A stretch of DNA of 64,000 bases from contig UQRE01000002.1 in assembly GCA_900543415.1 (NCBI GenBank), forward strand, positions 56,263 through 120,262, written 5' to 3'. A model generated the notes under the pieces. It made no database searches. It was not told the DNA's origin and worked only from the letters and a program-made list of their open reading frames with translations. A program made the translations under genes and the position numbers. Numbering within the stretch: position 1 is the stretch's first letter; every line of letters starts with the position of its first letter. This document shows positions 52,303-61,678 of the stretch, one piece after another. The stretch is from an uncultured Dorea sp. (GTDB lineage Bacteria > Bacillota > Clostridia > Lachnospirales > Lachnospiraceae).

Positions 52303-52914
52303 GTGGGAATAGTAATTGAATTACAAAGAGAGGCGTTAGATGAAAAAATATCTATTGAATCTTTGATGAGAAAGGCTTACTTAGTAGCCAGAAAGCTTAA
52401 TCTGAAAGAGTTTGAAGAATGGATAAGCCAAGAGCAAAATGGGTACAAACAAGAAGTTCCGGAATATCGGAATATAGCAGGTGAAATTAAAGCATGGAAT
52501 CCTTATCATGGCTGGATCCCAATGGTCTTATCTGCTGACATATCAGATTTGGTTTTTAAAATGCCGATACCTACTTCAATTTCAGAATTACAAGATGTGT
52601 ATAACTCAAGTGAAGGTACAGTATGTTTATCTGTAAATGGAACCTTAACCGAATGGTTTAATTCTAATATGGATTTTATACCCACCAAGTATCAATTTTT
52701 TTCTACGAAAAGTGAATTGTATAGAATTATGAGTACGGTGAGAAATAAGATTTTGGATTGGGCATTACTTCTTGAAGAAAATGGAATAGTGGGCGAAGGA
52801 ATGACATTTACCGATATAGAAAAGAAAATAGCTCATAACACTCAAGTTATCAATAATTACATAAATAACTTTTATGCTGAAGTTTCTGATATAGATATGC
52901 AACAAGGACAATAA
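52303..52914 (+). CDS. AbiTii-domain protein (GTG start)
   Basis: A 203-residue protein with the AbiTii domain, named from a lactococcal phage-resistance protein. Matching stretches are VIELQREALDEKISIESLMR, LVARKLNLKEFEEWISQE, GEIKAWNPYHGWIPMVL and ILDWALLLEENGIVGEGMTF. The C-terminus reads NNYINNFYAEVSDIDMQQGQ (184-203), echoing the motif of the preceding protein. Biochemical activity of AbiTii is unknown to me. The GTG start has AGGTGG upstream. Co-transcribed with the gene before it. Confidence 0.85.
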   Translation: MGIVIELQREALDEKISIESLMRKAYLVARKLNLKEFEEWISQEQNGYKQEVPEYRNIAGEIKAWNPYHGWIPMVLSADISDLVFKMPIPTSISELQDVYNSSEGTVCLSVNGTLTEWFNSNMDFIPTKYQFFSTKSELYRIMSTVRNKILDWALLLEENGIVGEGMTFTDIEKKIAHNTQVINNYINNFYAEVSDIDMQQGQ

Positions 52915-53004
52915 TGAGCTTTATATATCTAAAAGATTTTTTGCATTTTTGAAAATTCAAAGCATCATTTCTATTACTATAAAATAAAAGCGGAGGTGTT
53001 GATA

Positions 53005-53121
53005 ATGACATTCAGAGAGGGTGTAGTTATTTCTGCTTATATAGGGGGGCTTTGTGAATTGTTTCGATTTGTTCACGAATACATCAAGGAAATATTGGGA
53101 GGGGAACTGTTTAGATATTAA
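53005..53121 (+). CDS. 38-residue ORF resembling the N-terminus of a phage/ICE small protein
   Basis: ATG 53005 follows GCGGAGGTG. The peptide begins MTFREGVVISAYIGGLCELF and ends HEYIKEILGGELFRY. Its start recalls small mobile-element proteins with the pattern EAxxISAYTG...VHEYIEExLGR, which are usually about 60-90 residues; this one is cut short. Its stop codon is inside repeat copy B. Possibly a relic. Confidence 0.4.
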   Translation: MTFREGVVISAYIGGLCELFRFVHEYIKEILGGELFRY

Positions 53122-53233
53122 AAAGTTTAATATTTGGCGATATTCAGAGCTGTTTTGTACGGAATTTGAGGATGAAAGAGGACTAAACGGACGGGATGAT
53201 ATGAGGTAAATGGATGGAATTTTTGACTTTTGG
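53118..53233 (+). repeat. 116-bp imperfect direct repeat, copy B
   Basis: Partner of 51468-51583. It ends 44 bases before the helicase start at 53277. Confidence 0.85.
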
Positions 53234-53276
53234 TTTTATAAAGATTTATAATAGGGAAAATTGATTGGGAGGATAC

Positions 53277-55364
53277 ATGGCATTAGATTTTTGGTACAAT
53301 GAAGCTGAGAAAAAAGAACAAGATGAAAAATGGAAGCAGGATTTTAAAAATATCGGAGGAGATGTATATTCCTTTTTTATAGACACTGCGATTGAAAAAG
53401 GATATGAAAATCGAGAGGGACAATGGGATATGTCTTTTGAAATAACAGATGCAATGAAGAATCGACAGCATATTGTAGTCGAAGCAGGCGTTGGAATTGG
53501 AAAGACATTTGCTTATATTGTACCTCTTTTATATTATCATAAGAGATATAAAAAGCCGATAGTAATAGCGACATCCACCATTGCATTACAGGAGCAGTTA
53601 GCAGCGGATATTAAAATCATCGAGGATATAATTGGATACTATCCAGATATAGTTCTTGCAAAAGGGCAGAATCATTTTCTATGCAAATATAGATGTGATG
53701 CGTATTTCCTTTGTGAAAAAGATGAAACGATTAGAAAAATATATGCGGAAATTGAAAAAGGCGGATGTCAGAAGGCAGATTGGGATATTTATATACCAGA
53801 TAATATATGGAATCAAATAAATGTAAAAGAGTTTAATCCTGTATTTTGTAGGCAGAATTGCGTTCATAAAGATTACTGTTTCTATTATAGCTTGAGGCAT
53901 GAACTATTAACCACAAATGGAATTATTTTATGCAATCAGGATTTATTGACGATAAATTTAAGAAAGCGTCATAATTTTTCAAAAGAAATTATTACAGATA
54001 GATTTCAATTCGTTGTAATAGATGAAGCACATAACTTGGAAGGTAAAGTTAGAAATTCATATACAACAGAGGTAAGTTATATTTCACTGCAAAGGACCGT
54101 TGAGCAAGCAAGAAAAATTGCCAGAGGATTGGGAAATACAATTGATAAGAAACTTAAAAGATATTATAAACATTTGGACAGCGTTTTTGATTCTTTAAAC
54201 TTACAAGTAAAAGATCAGGATAGAATAGCAAAAAAAGAAAATCGTGAAATTGAGAGATATTATCTTGACCGAAACATTCCGGCATTGCAAGGATTAAAAG
54301 ACTGTGTTCATGATATATTTTTGGAAGTATCTATGCAGTTTGGAGTAGATGATTCTTATAGAAATAAAGATTATGATGCAGAATTAGAAGCATTGGAGTT
54401 ACAGGAAGAGTTTTGGACAGCTATGCTGAAAGAAGAGTGTGAAGATATATTTTGGATGACTTTAAATGGAAAAGGGAAAAAGGGAATAGTATTAGCAAAT
54501 TGTCCAAAGGATGTTAATAAATTAACTGAACGTCTCTTTTTTTCGGATGCTGATTTTACAACAATACTGACATCAGCAACGATAACAAGTGGCGTCGGGG
54601 AAGATTATGAAGAAGGTTACAAATATTTTATTGCAAACACAAATTTCCCGATGGAGAAAGGTTTTATTGCTGAACCTAAATATTCTCCTTTTAACTATGA
54701 TGAACATGCAATGATTTATTACACAGAGGATATGCCTCACCCAAGTCATGAACGGAAGAGGTTTATTGAAAGAGGGATTGACGAGATTGTACGGATATTG
54801 GAAATATCTAAAGGAAAGGCATTGATCCTTTTTACTGCTAAAAGTGATATGCTTGAAGTATACGAAGGGTTAAAAGAAAGAGTGCCATATAGAGTTTTAA
54901 TACAAAATGGAAGTGCATCACAAAGTGATACAATTGCTGAATTTAAAAAGGATGTTAATTCGGTATTGTTGGGAACGGGTACATATTGGGAAGGTATCAG
55001 TGTTGAAGGAATAGCATTGTCAAATTTAATTATCTTTAAATTACCGTTCCCAGTTCCAGAACCGATTATTGATTATAAAACAAGTATTTGCCAAGATGGC
55101 TTAATGGAAGTGTTAGTACCTGAGATGATTATAAAATTGAAACAAGGAATTGGTAGGTTAATAAGAAGTGAGAAGGATTTTGGAATTGTTTCAATTATTG
55201 ATTCAAGAGTAGGTGAAAAATCTAAAGCAAAATATAAAAGGAATATTTGGGAAGCACTACCTATAAAGAATAGAACATCCGATTTTGATGAAATTGAAGA
55301 ATTTTATAATTTATTGAATAGCGGCAAAAAGGAAGATGTATGTTTACAAAAGAGGAAGCGGTAA
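53277..55364 (+). CDS. DinG/Rad3-family Fe-S helicase
   Basis: Superfamily 2, XPD/DinG-like DNA helicase of 695 residues. Walker A is GVGIGKT at 71-77 and the DEAH box at 249-252 (VVIDEAHNLEGK). Cys at 136, 140, 146, 164, 191, 195 and 201 include the likely Fe-S ligands. The C-terminal motor has LILFTAKSDMLEVYEGLKE, LLGTGTYWEGISVEG and KQGIGRLIRSEKDFG. No 3'-5' exonuclease domain is fused, unlike Bacillus DinG. ATG 53277 follows GGGAGG. The low-G+C codon use matches the AbiTii genes, and the 116-bp repeat stands in front. Helicases of this family occur in several phage-defence loci, but the role here is inferred. Confidence 0.88.
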   Translation: MALDFWYNEAEKKEQDEKWKQDFKNIGGDVYSFFIDTAIEKGYENREGQWDMSFEITDAMKNRQHIVVEAGVGIGKTFAYIVPLLYYHKRYKKPIVIATSTIALQEQLAADIKIIEDIIGYYPDIVLAKGQNHFLCKYRCDAYFLCEKDETIRKIYAEIEKGGCQKADWDIYIPDNIWNQINVKEFNPVFCRQNCVHKDYCFYYSLRHELLTTNGIILCNQDLLTINLRKRHNFSKEIITDRFQFVVIDEAHNLEGKVRNSYTTEVSYISLQRTVEQARKIARGLGNTIDKKLKRYYKHLDSVFDSLNLQVKDQDRIAKKENREIERYYLDRNIPALQGLKDCVHDIFLEVSMQFGVDDSYRNKDYDAELEALELQEEFWTAMLKEECEDIFWMTLNGKGKKGIVLANCPKDVNKLTERLFFSDADFTTILTSATITSGVGEDYEEGYKYFIANTNFPMEKGFIAEPKYSPFNYDEHAMIYYTEDMPHPSHERKRFIERGIDEIVRILEISKGKALILFTAKSDMLEVYEGLKERVPYRVLIQNGSASQSDTIAEFKKDVNSVLLGTGTYWEGISVEGIALSNLIIFKLPFPVPEPIIDYKTSICQDGLMEVLVPEMIIKLKQGIGRLIRSEKDFGIVSIIDSRVGEKSKAKYKRNIWEALPIKNRTSDFDEIEEFYNLLNSGKKEDVCLQKRKR

Positions 55365-55417
55365 TAAAAAGTATTTTACTGATTCATAAGGAAATATTTA
55401 CAGCAAGATATTACATA

Positions 55418-55453
55418 CCCAGTTGGTTTTACAAGAATCAACTGGGATTTTTT
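55418..55453 (+). terminator. terminator after the helicase gene
   Basis: CCCAGTTG and CAACTGGG are exact inverted copies around a 13-base loop, followed by A and T6. Confidence 0.85.
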
Positions 55454-55529
55454 ATGCCTAAATTTCTATACATAGCCATTCCCCATAAAGGAGTGGCTAT
55501 TAAATTTGAGAAGAAAGGAGGAAGTCATT

Positions 55530-56357
55530 ATGTCAAGATGTAAAGTAATTGCGATTGCGAATCAGAAAGGAGGCACAGGGAAAACAACGACAACGGTGAA
55601 TCTTGGAGTGGGATTGGCAAATGAAGGGAAAAAGGTACTTCTAATCGACGCTGATCCACAGGGAGATTTGACCACATCTTTAGGTTGGGTAGATCAGGAT
55701 AATCTTTCGGTAACGCTTGCGACACATATGGAGGGGATTATTCGTGACAAGAGTATAAAGTTGGATGAAGGAATGCTGCACCATGCGGAAGGCGTTGATT
55801 TAATTCCAGCAAACATTGAATTGTCAGGAATGGAAATGTTGCTTGTAAATGCAATGAGCAGGGAAACAACATTGAAAACGTATCTGGAACCGTTAAAGAA
55901 ATCCTATGACTATGTTCTGATTGATTGTATGCCGAGTTTGGGAATGCTGACGATTAACGCATTAGCGGCGGCAGACAGTGTGATTGTGCCAGTTCAAGCG
56001 CATTATCTACCTTTAAAGGGAATGACACAGTTAATGCAGACGATTAAAAAGGTACAACGCCAAATCAATCCGTCTTTGAAAGTGGATGGAGTGCTGCTTA
56101 CGATTGCGGATATGCGGACAGATCTTGCCCGTGCTACAGAGACCAGTTTAAAAGAGAATTATGGAAAGTTTATCAAAGTGTATCAGACAGTGATTCCGGT
56201 TGCAGTAAAGGCAGCGGAGACAAGCGCCGCAGGAAAGAGTATTTACAGTTATGACGAAGACAGCACAGTAGCAAAAGCGTATCAAGCCTTTACAAAGGAG
56301 GTGGTTCGGGATGGCGAAAGGCAGAGAAATCAACTTCAATCTTCCCTCAGCCGATGA
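55530..56357 (+). CDS. parA: ParA-family partition ATPase of an integrative element
   Basis: Deviant Walker ATPase of 275 residues. The P-loop is NQKGGTGKTTTTVNLGVGLA, Walker A' continues IDADPQGDLTTSL, and Walker B is YDYVLIDCMPSLGML. It resembles ParA/Soj proteins of Tn1549-type conjugative elements. ATG 55530 follows AAAGGAGG; overlaps parB by 47 bases. Confidence 0.92.
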   Translation: MSRCKVIAIANQKGGTGKTTTTVNLGVGLANEGKKVLLIDADPQGDLTTSLGWVDQDNLSVTLATHMEGIIRDKSIKLDEGMLHHAEGVDLIPANIELSGMEMLLVNAMSRETTLKTYLEPLKKSYDYVLIDCMPSLGMLTINALAAADSVIVPVQAHYLPLKGMTQLMQTIKKVQRQINPSLKVDGVLLTIADMRTDLARATETSLKENYGKFIKVYQTVIPVAVKAAETSAAGKSIYSYDEDSTVAKAYQAFTKEVVRDGERQRNQLQSSLSR

Positions 56358-57279
56358 GTTATTCAGTACGCAGGCGGAGCGGGATGAAGCCAAGCGAGAA
56401 ATAATTATGGAAATTTCAATTGACGAAATCTGTGATTTTCCGAATCATCCCTTTAAAATCCGAATGGATGAGGAAATGGCGAATTTGGTGGAAAGTGTAA
56501 AACAGTATGGTGTTCTTTCGCCAGTGATCGTCAGACTAAAGGAAGATGGCAGTTACGAAATGATTGCCGGGCATCGTAGAAGATATGCAAGTGAACTGGC
56601 AGAGAAAACAGAAATTCCATGTATTGTAAGAAATCTTTCTGATGAAGAAGCGACAATTCTTATGGTTGACTCTAACTTACAGCGAGAGAAGATATTGCCA
56701 TCAGAGAAAGCGTTTGCTTATAAAATGAAACTGGATGCCATGAATAAACAAGCAGGTAGACCGAAACAAAAGAATCTGACACCAGTGGTGTCAAATAAGT
56801 TTGGGTTGCGGACAAATGAAGAATTAGGGCAGCAAGTTGGAGAGAGCAGAGAGACAATCCGTCGTTTTATCCGTTTGACAAATCTTATTCCAGAGTTGTT
56901 GGAGTTAGTAGATAATTCTAATTCTGTATTAAAGGAAAAAGACAAGTTACAGATTGCTTTGCGTCCGGCGGTGGAGTTATCGTATTTGTCAGAAGAGGAG
57001 CAGGCAGATTTATATGAAACGATAGAATCGGAAGATTGTACGCCGAGTCATGCGCAGGCAATTAAACTGCGGAAGTTATCGGAAGAGGGACGGTTGGATG
57101 AAAATGTAATTTTTTCAATCTTGACAGAGGAAAAGGGAAATCAAAAGGAGCAGTTTCGGATGCCAAGAGAGCGGATACAGAAATATTTTCCGCTGAAGGC
57201 AACGGAACAGCAGATTGAAGATACGATTGTGAAAGCGTTGGAGCTGTACCGAAAACGGGAACGCAGTTTAGAACGATAA
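56311..57279 (+). CDS. parB: ParB/RepB/Spo0J-family protein of an integrative element
   Basis: Centromere-binding CTPase-type protein, 322 residues. It has the ParB box IAGHRRRYASELA near residue 92, SNLQREKILPSEKAFAYKMK, and a helix-turn-helix (NEELGQQVGESRETIRRFIR). The C-terminal part ends VKALELYRKRERSLER. Its start is inside parA. Confidence 0.92.
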   Translation: MAKGREINFNLPSADELFSTQAERDEAKREIIMEISIDEICDFPNHPFKIRMDEEMANLVESVKQYGVLSPVIVRLKEDGSYEMIAGHRRRYASELAEKTEIPCIVRNLSDEEATILMVDSNLQREKILPSEKAFAYKMKLDAMNKQAGRPKQKNLTPVVSNKFGLRTNEELGQQVGESRETIRRFIRLTNLIPELLELVDNSNSVLKEKDKLQIALRPAVELSYLSEEEQADLYETIESEDCTPSHAQAIKLRKLSEEGRLDENVIFSILTEEKGNQKEQFRMPRERIQKYFPLKATEQQIEDTIVKALELYRKRERSLER

Positions 57280-57472
57280 GGCTTGCCATTTGGGGAAACA
57301 GGTTCCCACATTTGGACAGCCTTTTTCTTTTGTTCCCCCTTCCCACACCCTACCCCCTCAAGATTACCAGCAGTTTACCAGCCGAAAAAAGAATAAGAGG
57401 AGTGTGGCTATCCACATTTTCCAATAGTCGAAGCAGATTTGGATCAAGTTGAAAAGAGAGAAACAGGAGATA

Positions 57473-57496
57473 CCCCACAGTTTGTGGGGATTTTTT
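57473..57496 (+). terminator. terminator between parB and the surface-protein gene
   Basis: CCCCACA (57473-57479) pairs with TGTGGGG (57483-57489), then A and T6. It lies just ahead of the surface-protein start, so it may act as an attenuator for it. Confidence 0.8.
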
Positions 57497-57513
57497 ATGA
57501 AAGGATTTAGACT

Positions 57514-58209
57514 ATGAGAAAGAAATTCAAAAGAAACAGCCGAAGAGTATTAGCATTTATGTTAAGTGTTCTGACGATGCTGACAACATTTGGAACATCA
57601 GTAACTACCGCATTTGCAGCGGACGGAACACTTCACTTTAATTCCGGAGAAACCATTGCGTATGGGGATTATTATACGACAAGGATGACGTTTGATGGAG
57701 AAAATACAGCATATTGCTTAGAACCAATGAAAAAACCGCCCGAGGAAGGGGATTATAGTTATAATCTCTTACCAGAAAATTCTCCGATACGAAAGGCACT
57801 GTATTATTTAAATGGCGGATATGGGTATGATACTGTTACAAGAGACAAGTGTTTTCATGGGTGGTCTGATACGGATGCGTATGTGATTGGACATTTAGCG
57901 GTTGCTTATATTTTTGATAACTATAATGATAAGGGAGGTGCATTTTATGGTGCGCCGGCTAATTATGTTGCAAAGGCAAAAGAAGTGGTTAAGGTCATTG
58001 ACTCTTTACCTGCTCCGCCCCAGACCTTTCGAGCGTTTATCCTTCCAGTAGAAAATCATCAAACGATTGCAGGAAGCTGGTATGAAAAACCGTATGGCTG
58101 GATTGAGTTGTATAAGAGTACAGCAAATGGCAGTCTTTCAGAAGGAAAGCCTTGTCTTTATCGCTGTCAGAACATGCGCGTGTGGATATGGAATATATGT
58201 GCGCTTTGA
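57514..58209 (+). pseudogene. 3'-truncated thioester/Cna-type surface protein gene of the integrative element
   Basis: Signal peptide (MRKKFKRNSRRVLAFMLSVL, then TMLTTFGTSVTTAFAADG) and a thioester domain with GENTAYCLEPMKKPP, the Cys of which would form the thioester. A Cna/SpaA-like domain starts at YGWIELYKSTANGSLSEG and breaks off; the last roughly 25 residues (CLYRCQNMRVWIWNICAL) are read out of frame from the following helicase gene. Intact relatives have several Cna domains and a sortase signal, all missing here. Confidence 0.8.
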
Positions 58210-61200
58210 CCGGAAAGAATGCAGAAGAGGTTGAAAAGGAACTGGAGGGCGTGATTTTCCGTCTTCCGGATCTGACGGGAAAAGAGCCGAAGTTTGCATC
58301 GGAAGATGAGTATTTATCCGGAAATGTAAGGGAAAAGCTAAAAGAAGCAATGCTTGCCGCTGAGGGTTCAGAACTGTATCGACCAAATGTAGAAGCGTTA
58401 AAGCGGGTACAGCCCAAAGATCTGAGTGCATCGGAGATCAATGTCCGACTTGGAGCAACATGGATACCATCGGAAGATATCAAAGACTTCATGTTTGAAT
58501 TGTTGCAGACACCGAATTACTGCCAATGGAAAATGAATGTCCGGTTTGTTCATGTGACTGGAGAGTGGTATATCGAAGGAAAAAGCATTGATAAGGGAAA
58601 TGTAAAGGCAAACAGTACCTATGGAACACATCGGGTAAATGCCTATCGGATTTTAGAAGATACATTGAATCTGCGGGATGTCCGTGTGTATGACTACGTG
58701 GAAGACGAGGAGGGAAGGAAGAAACCTATCCTCAATAAAAAAGAAACCGCCATAGCACAGGGCAAACAGGATTTAATTAAGCAGGAGTTCCTTAACTGGA
58801 TCTGGAAAGAACCGGAACGACGTCAACGATTGACTGCATATTATAATGAGAAGTTTAATGCCATTCGTCCGAGAGAATACGATGGAAGTCATCTGAACTT
58901 TTATGGAATGAACCCAGAGATTCAGTTGCGTCAACACCAGAAAAACGGAGTTGCTAGGATTATTTATGGTGGAAATACACTGCTTGCTTATGTGGTGGGT
59001 GCAGGAAAAACGTATACGATGGTTGCTGCCGCAATGGAGAGTAAACGTTTGGGATTATGTAACAAGTCAATGATTGTTGTACCGAATCATATTATTGATC
59101 AGTTTGCGGCAGAATGGCTGCAATTGTATCCATCTGCGAATTTGTTAGTGGCAACGAAAAAAGATTTTGAAATGAAAAACAGAAAGAAATTTTGTGCGAG
59201 AATTGCTATCAGTGAGATTGATGCAGTCATTATCGGACATTCTCAATTTGAAAGAATCCCGTTAAGCGTGGAACGACAATGTCGCATGTTACAGGAACAG
59301 ATTCAGGAAACTGTACAGGGAATCAAGGAGGCAGGAAGGGAAAGGGGAAATCGGATTACGGTCAAACGACTGGAAAGAATAAAGAAAATGTTAGAGGTAA
59401 AGTTGAAAAGGCTGAATGATCAGAGTAAAAAGGATGATGTAATCTGTTTTGAAGAACTTGGAATTGACCGTTTATTTGTGGATGAAGCGGATTCATATAA
59501 GAACCTGTATCTTTATACCAAGATGAGAAATGTGGGTGGAATTGCACAGACAGAAGCACAGAAATCTTCAGATATGTTTATGAAAACAAGGTATATGGAT
59601 GAAGTGACTGGAGGACGAGGAGTTATTTTTGCCACAGGAACACCGATCAGTAATTCAATGGTAGAGTTATATACGATGCAGCGTTATTTACAGTACAACA
59701 CGTTGGTGGAACACAATTTACAGTTCTTTGATGCGTGGGCATCTACCTTTGGGGAGACGGTTACTGCAATTGAACTTGCCCCGGAGGGAACAGGATACCG
59801 TTTGAAGACGAGATTTGCGAAATTTTATAACTTGCCGGAATTGATGATGATGTTTCGCGAGGTGGCAGATATTCAAACTGCCGATATGCTGAATCTTCCG
59901 GTGCCGGAGGCAGAATACCGGGTCATCAGCGTAAAGCCAAGTGATATGCAAAAGGAAATGGTAACAGAATTAGGAGAACGGGCGGAGAGAGTGCGAAACG
60001 GTATGGTCAATCCGACAGAAGACAATATGCTTTTGATTACGAATGAAGGAAGAAAACTGGCGTTAGATCAGCGGCTTGTTAATGAAATGCTTCCGGATGA
60101 TGATGGTAGTAAGGTTAATGCCTGTGTCGATGAAGTGTATCGGTTTTGGTATGATACGAAAGAAGATAAACTGACACAATTATTATTTTGTGACTTGTCT
60201 ACGCCGAAAAAAGATGGAAGTTTCAGTGTGTACAATGATGTGCGGGATAAGTTAGTTTCAAAAGGAGTTCCGGAGAAAGAGATTCAATTCATCCACGATG
60301 CAAATACGGAAGTCCGAAAAAAAGAACTGTTTGGAAAAGTGAGGAAAGGGGATGTTCGTATTTTAATGGGCAGCACCTTTAAGATGGGCGCCGGGACGAA
60401 CGTGCAAGATTTGATTATTGCCAGTCATGATCTAGATTGTCCGTGGCGTCCTCGTGACTTGGAGCAGAGAGCCGGGAGAACGGTCCGTCAGGGAAATAAA
60501 AATAAGAAGGTGGATATTATCCGTTATGTGACAGAAGGCACATTTGATGCGTATCTCTATCAGGTCATTGAGAATAAACAGAAGATTATCAGTCAGATCA
60601 TGACCTCAAAAAATCCGGTAAGGGCAGTAGAGGATGTGGATGCAACAGCATTATCCTATGCAGAAATTAAAGCGCTTGCCGCTGGAAATCCATTTATCAA
60701 AGAAAAGATGGATTTGGATATTCAGGTGTCGAAGTTACAGCTTTTAAAGCAGAGTTATCTGAGCCAAAAGTATGAAATGGAAGATAAAGTGATGACGTAT
60801 TTTCCACAGCAGATTAAACAGCAGAAAAAGTGGATTGCAGAATATAAGGAAGACCTAGCACATGTAAAAGAGCAGACACCGAGAGACAGGGAGACTTTTC
60901 CACCTATGCAGATACAGGGAACGGTATATGCAGATAAAAAAGAAGCAGGACAGGCTTTGATTGCAGCATGCAAAGCAATGAAATCTCCGGAGCCGATTGC
61001 ACTTGGAGCATATCGCGGATTTGGGATGGAACTTTCTTATAATACATTTTCAAAAGAATTTGTTGTGGAATTGAAAGGACAGAGAAGTTATCCGGTAGCG
61101 CTTGGAACTGATATCTATGGAAATATTACACGTATTGATAATGAGATTGAGAAGATACCAGATCGGCTCTTGCATTGTCAGGAGCGATTGGAAACGCTAA

Positions 61201-61397
61201 AGGAACAACTTGAAACAGCGAAACTAGAGGTGCAGAAACCCTTTGCGCAGGAAGAAGAGTTACAACAGAAAACTGCAAGATTAGGGGAATTAAATGCAAT
61301 GCTTGATATGGATAAGAAAGAACATCCGATTTTAGACGTGGAACCGGATGAAAGTGTGGAAGTGGTAGAAACAAAGTGTAGGGTTCTGGAGAGGTGA
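58152..61397 (+). pseudogene. 5'-truncated SNF2-type helicase gene of the integrative element
   Basis: The reading frame encodes 1081 residues from the C-terminal part of the giant SNF2/methylase-helicase found in Tn1549-type elements. It starts abruptly in SLSEHARVDMEYMCALTGKN. The motor is complete: Walker A YVVGAGKTYTMV, DEADSYKNL (DEAD-like), FATGTPISNSMVELYTMQRY, and motif VI DLEQRAGRTVRQGNKNKK. A coiled-coil C-terminal region follows. TTG 58152 has a chance AAGGAAAG ahead of it, so a truncated protein might be made. The N-terminal methylase-like half is lost. Confidence 0.8.
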
Positions 61398-61678
61398 GAG
61401 ATGTGGTGTCAGAGGACTGGCGCCACATACATAGCTTATGGAAAAGAGAATGTATAAAGTGGGGAATTTATTTGGTTTGGAATCAAATGAAGAAGGATAT
61501 TGTGTTTTATAGATAAAGATATTTTGAAATTAATTGAAATCATATTAGAAGAATAAAATTAAATGAAATGTCAAAAATAGAAAATAGATAAAATATTTAA
61601 CGAAAAAATCTCTAAATAAAACAATTAAATTGACTTTGTAAATAGAAAAGCATATAATGAGGATGGAGGTGGATAGAA
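61398..61678. other. intergenic stretch before the RloA gene
   Basis: A+T-rich. It contains a short in-frame reading MEKRMYKVGNLFGLESNEEG with a stop at about 61509, not clearly a gene. TAAAATTGACTTTGTAAATAG with TATAAT at 61652-61657 is a plausible promoter for the next gene. Confidence 0.45.

Larger units (their letters stand above)
52915..53276. other. stretch between AbiTii and helicase genes
   Basis: Apart from the 38-residue ORF and repeat copy B listed separately, it holds only A+T-rich sequence and no clear terminator or promoter. Confidence 0.5.

Noticed and set aside
51126..55529. Site-specific integrase and att sites for the accessory block
   Set aside because: No integrase gene or convincing flanking duplication is visible inside the window, so boundaries were not called.
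55340..55543. 67-codon ORF MFTKEEAVIKSILL... between the helicase and parA genes
   Set aside because: It overlaps the helicase end, runs straight through a perfect terminator hairpin and then through the parA ribosome binding site; no family seen.
61438..61509. 24-codon ORF MEKRMYKVGNLFGLESNEEG...
   Set aside because: No ribosome binding site and no recognisable family; probably chance or a relic.
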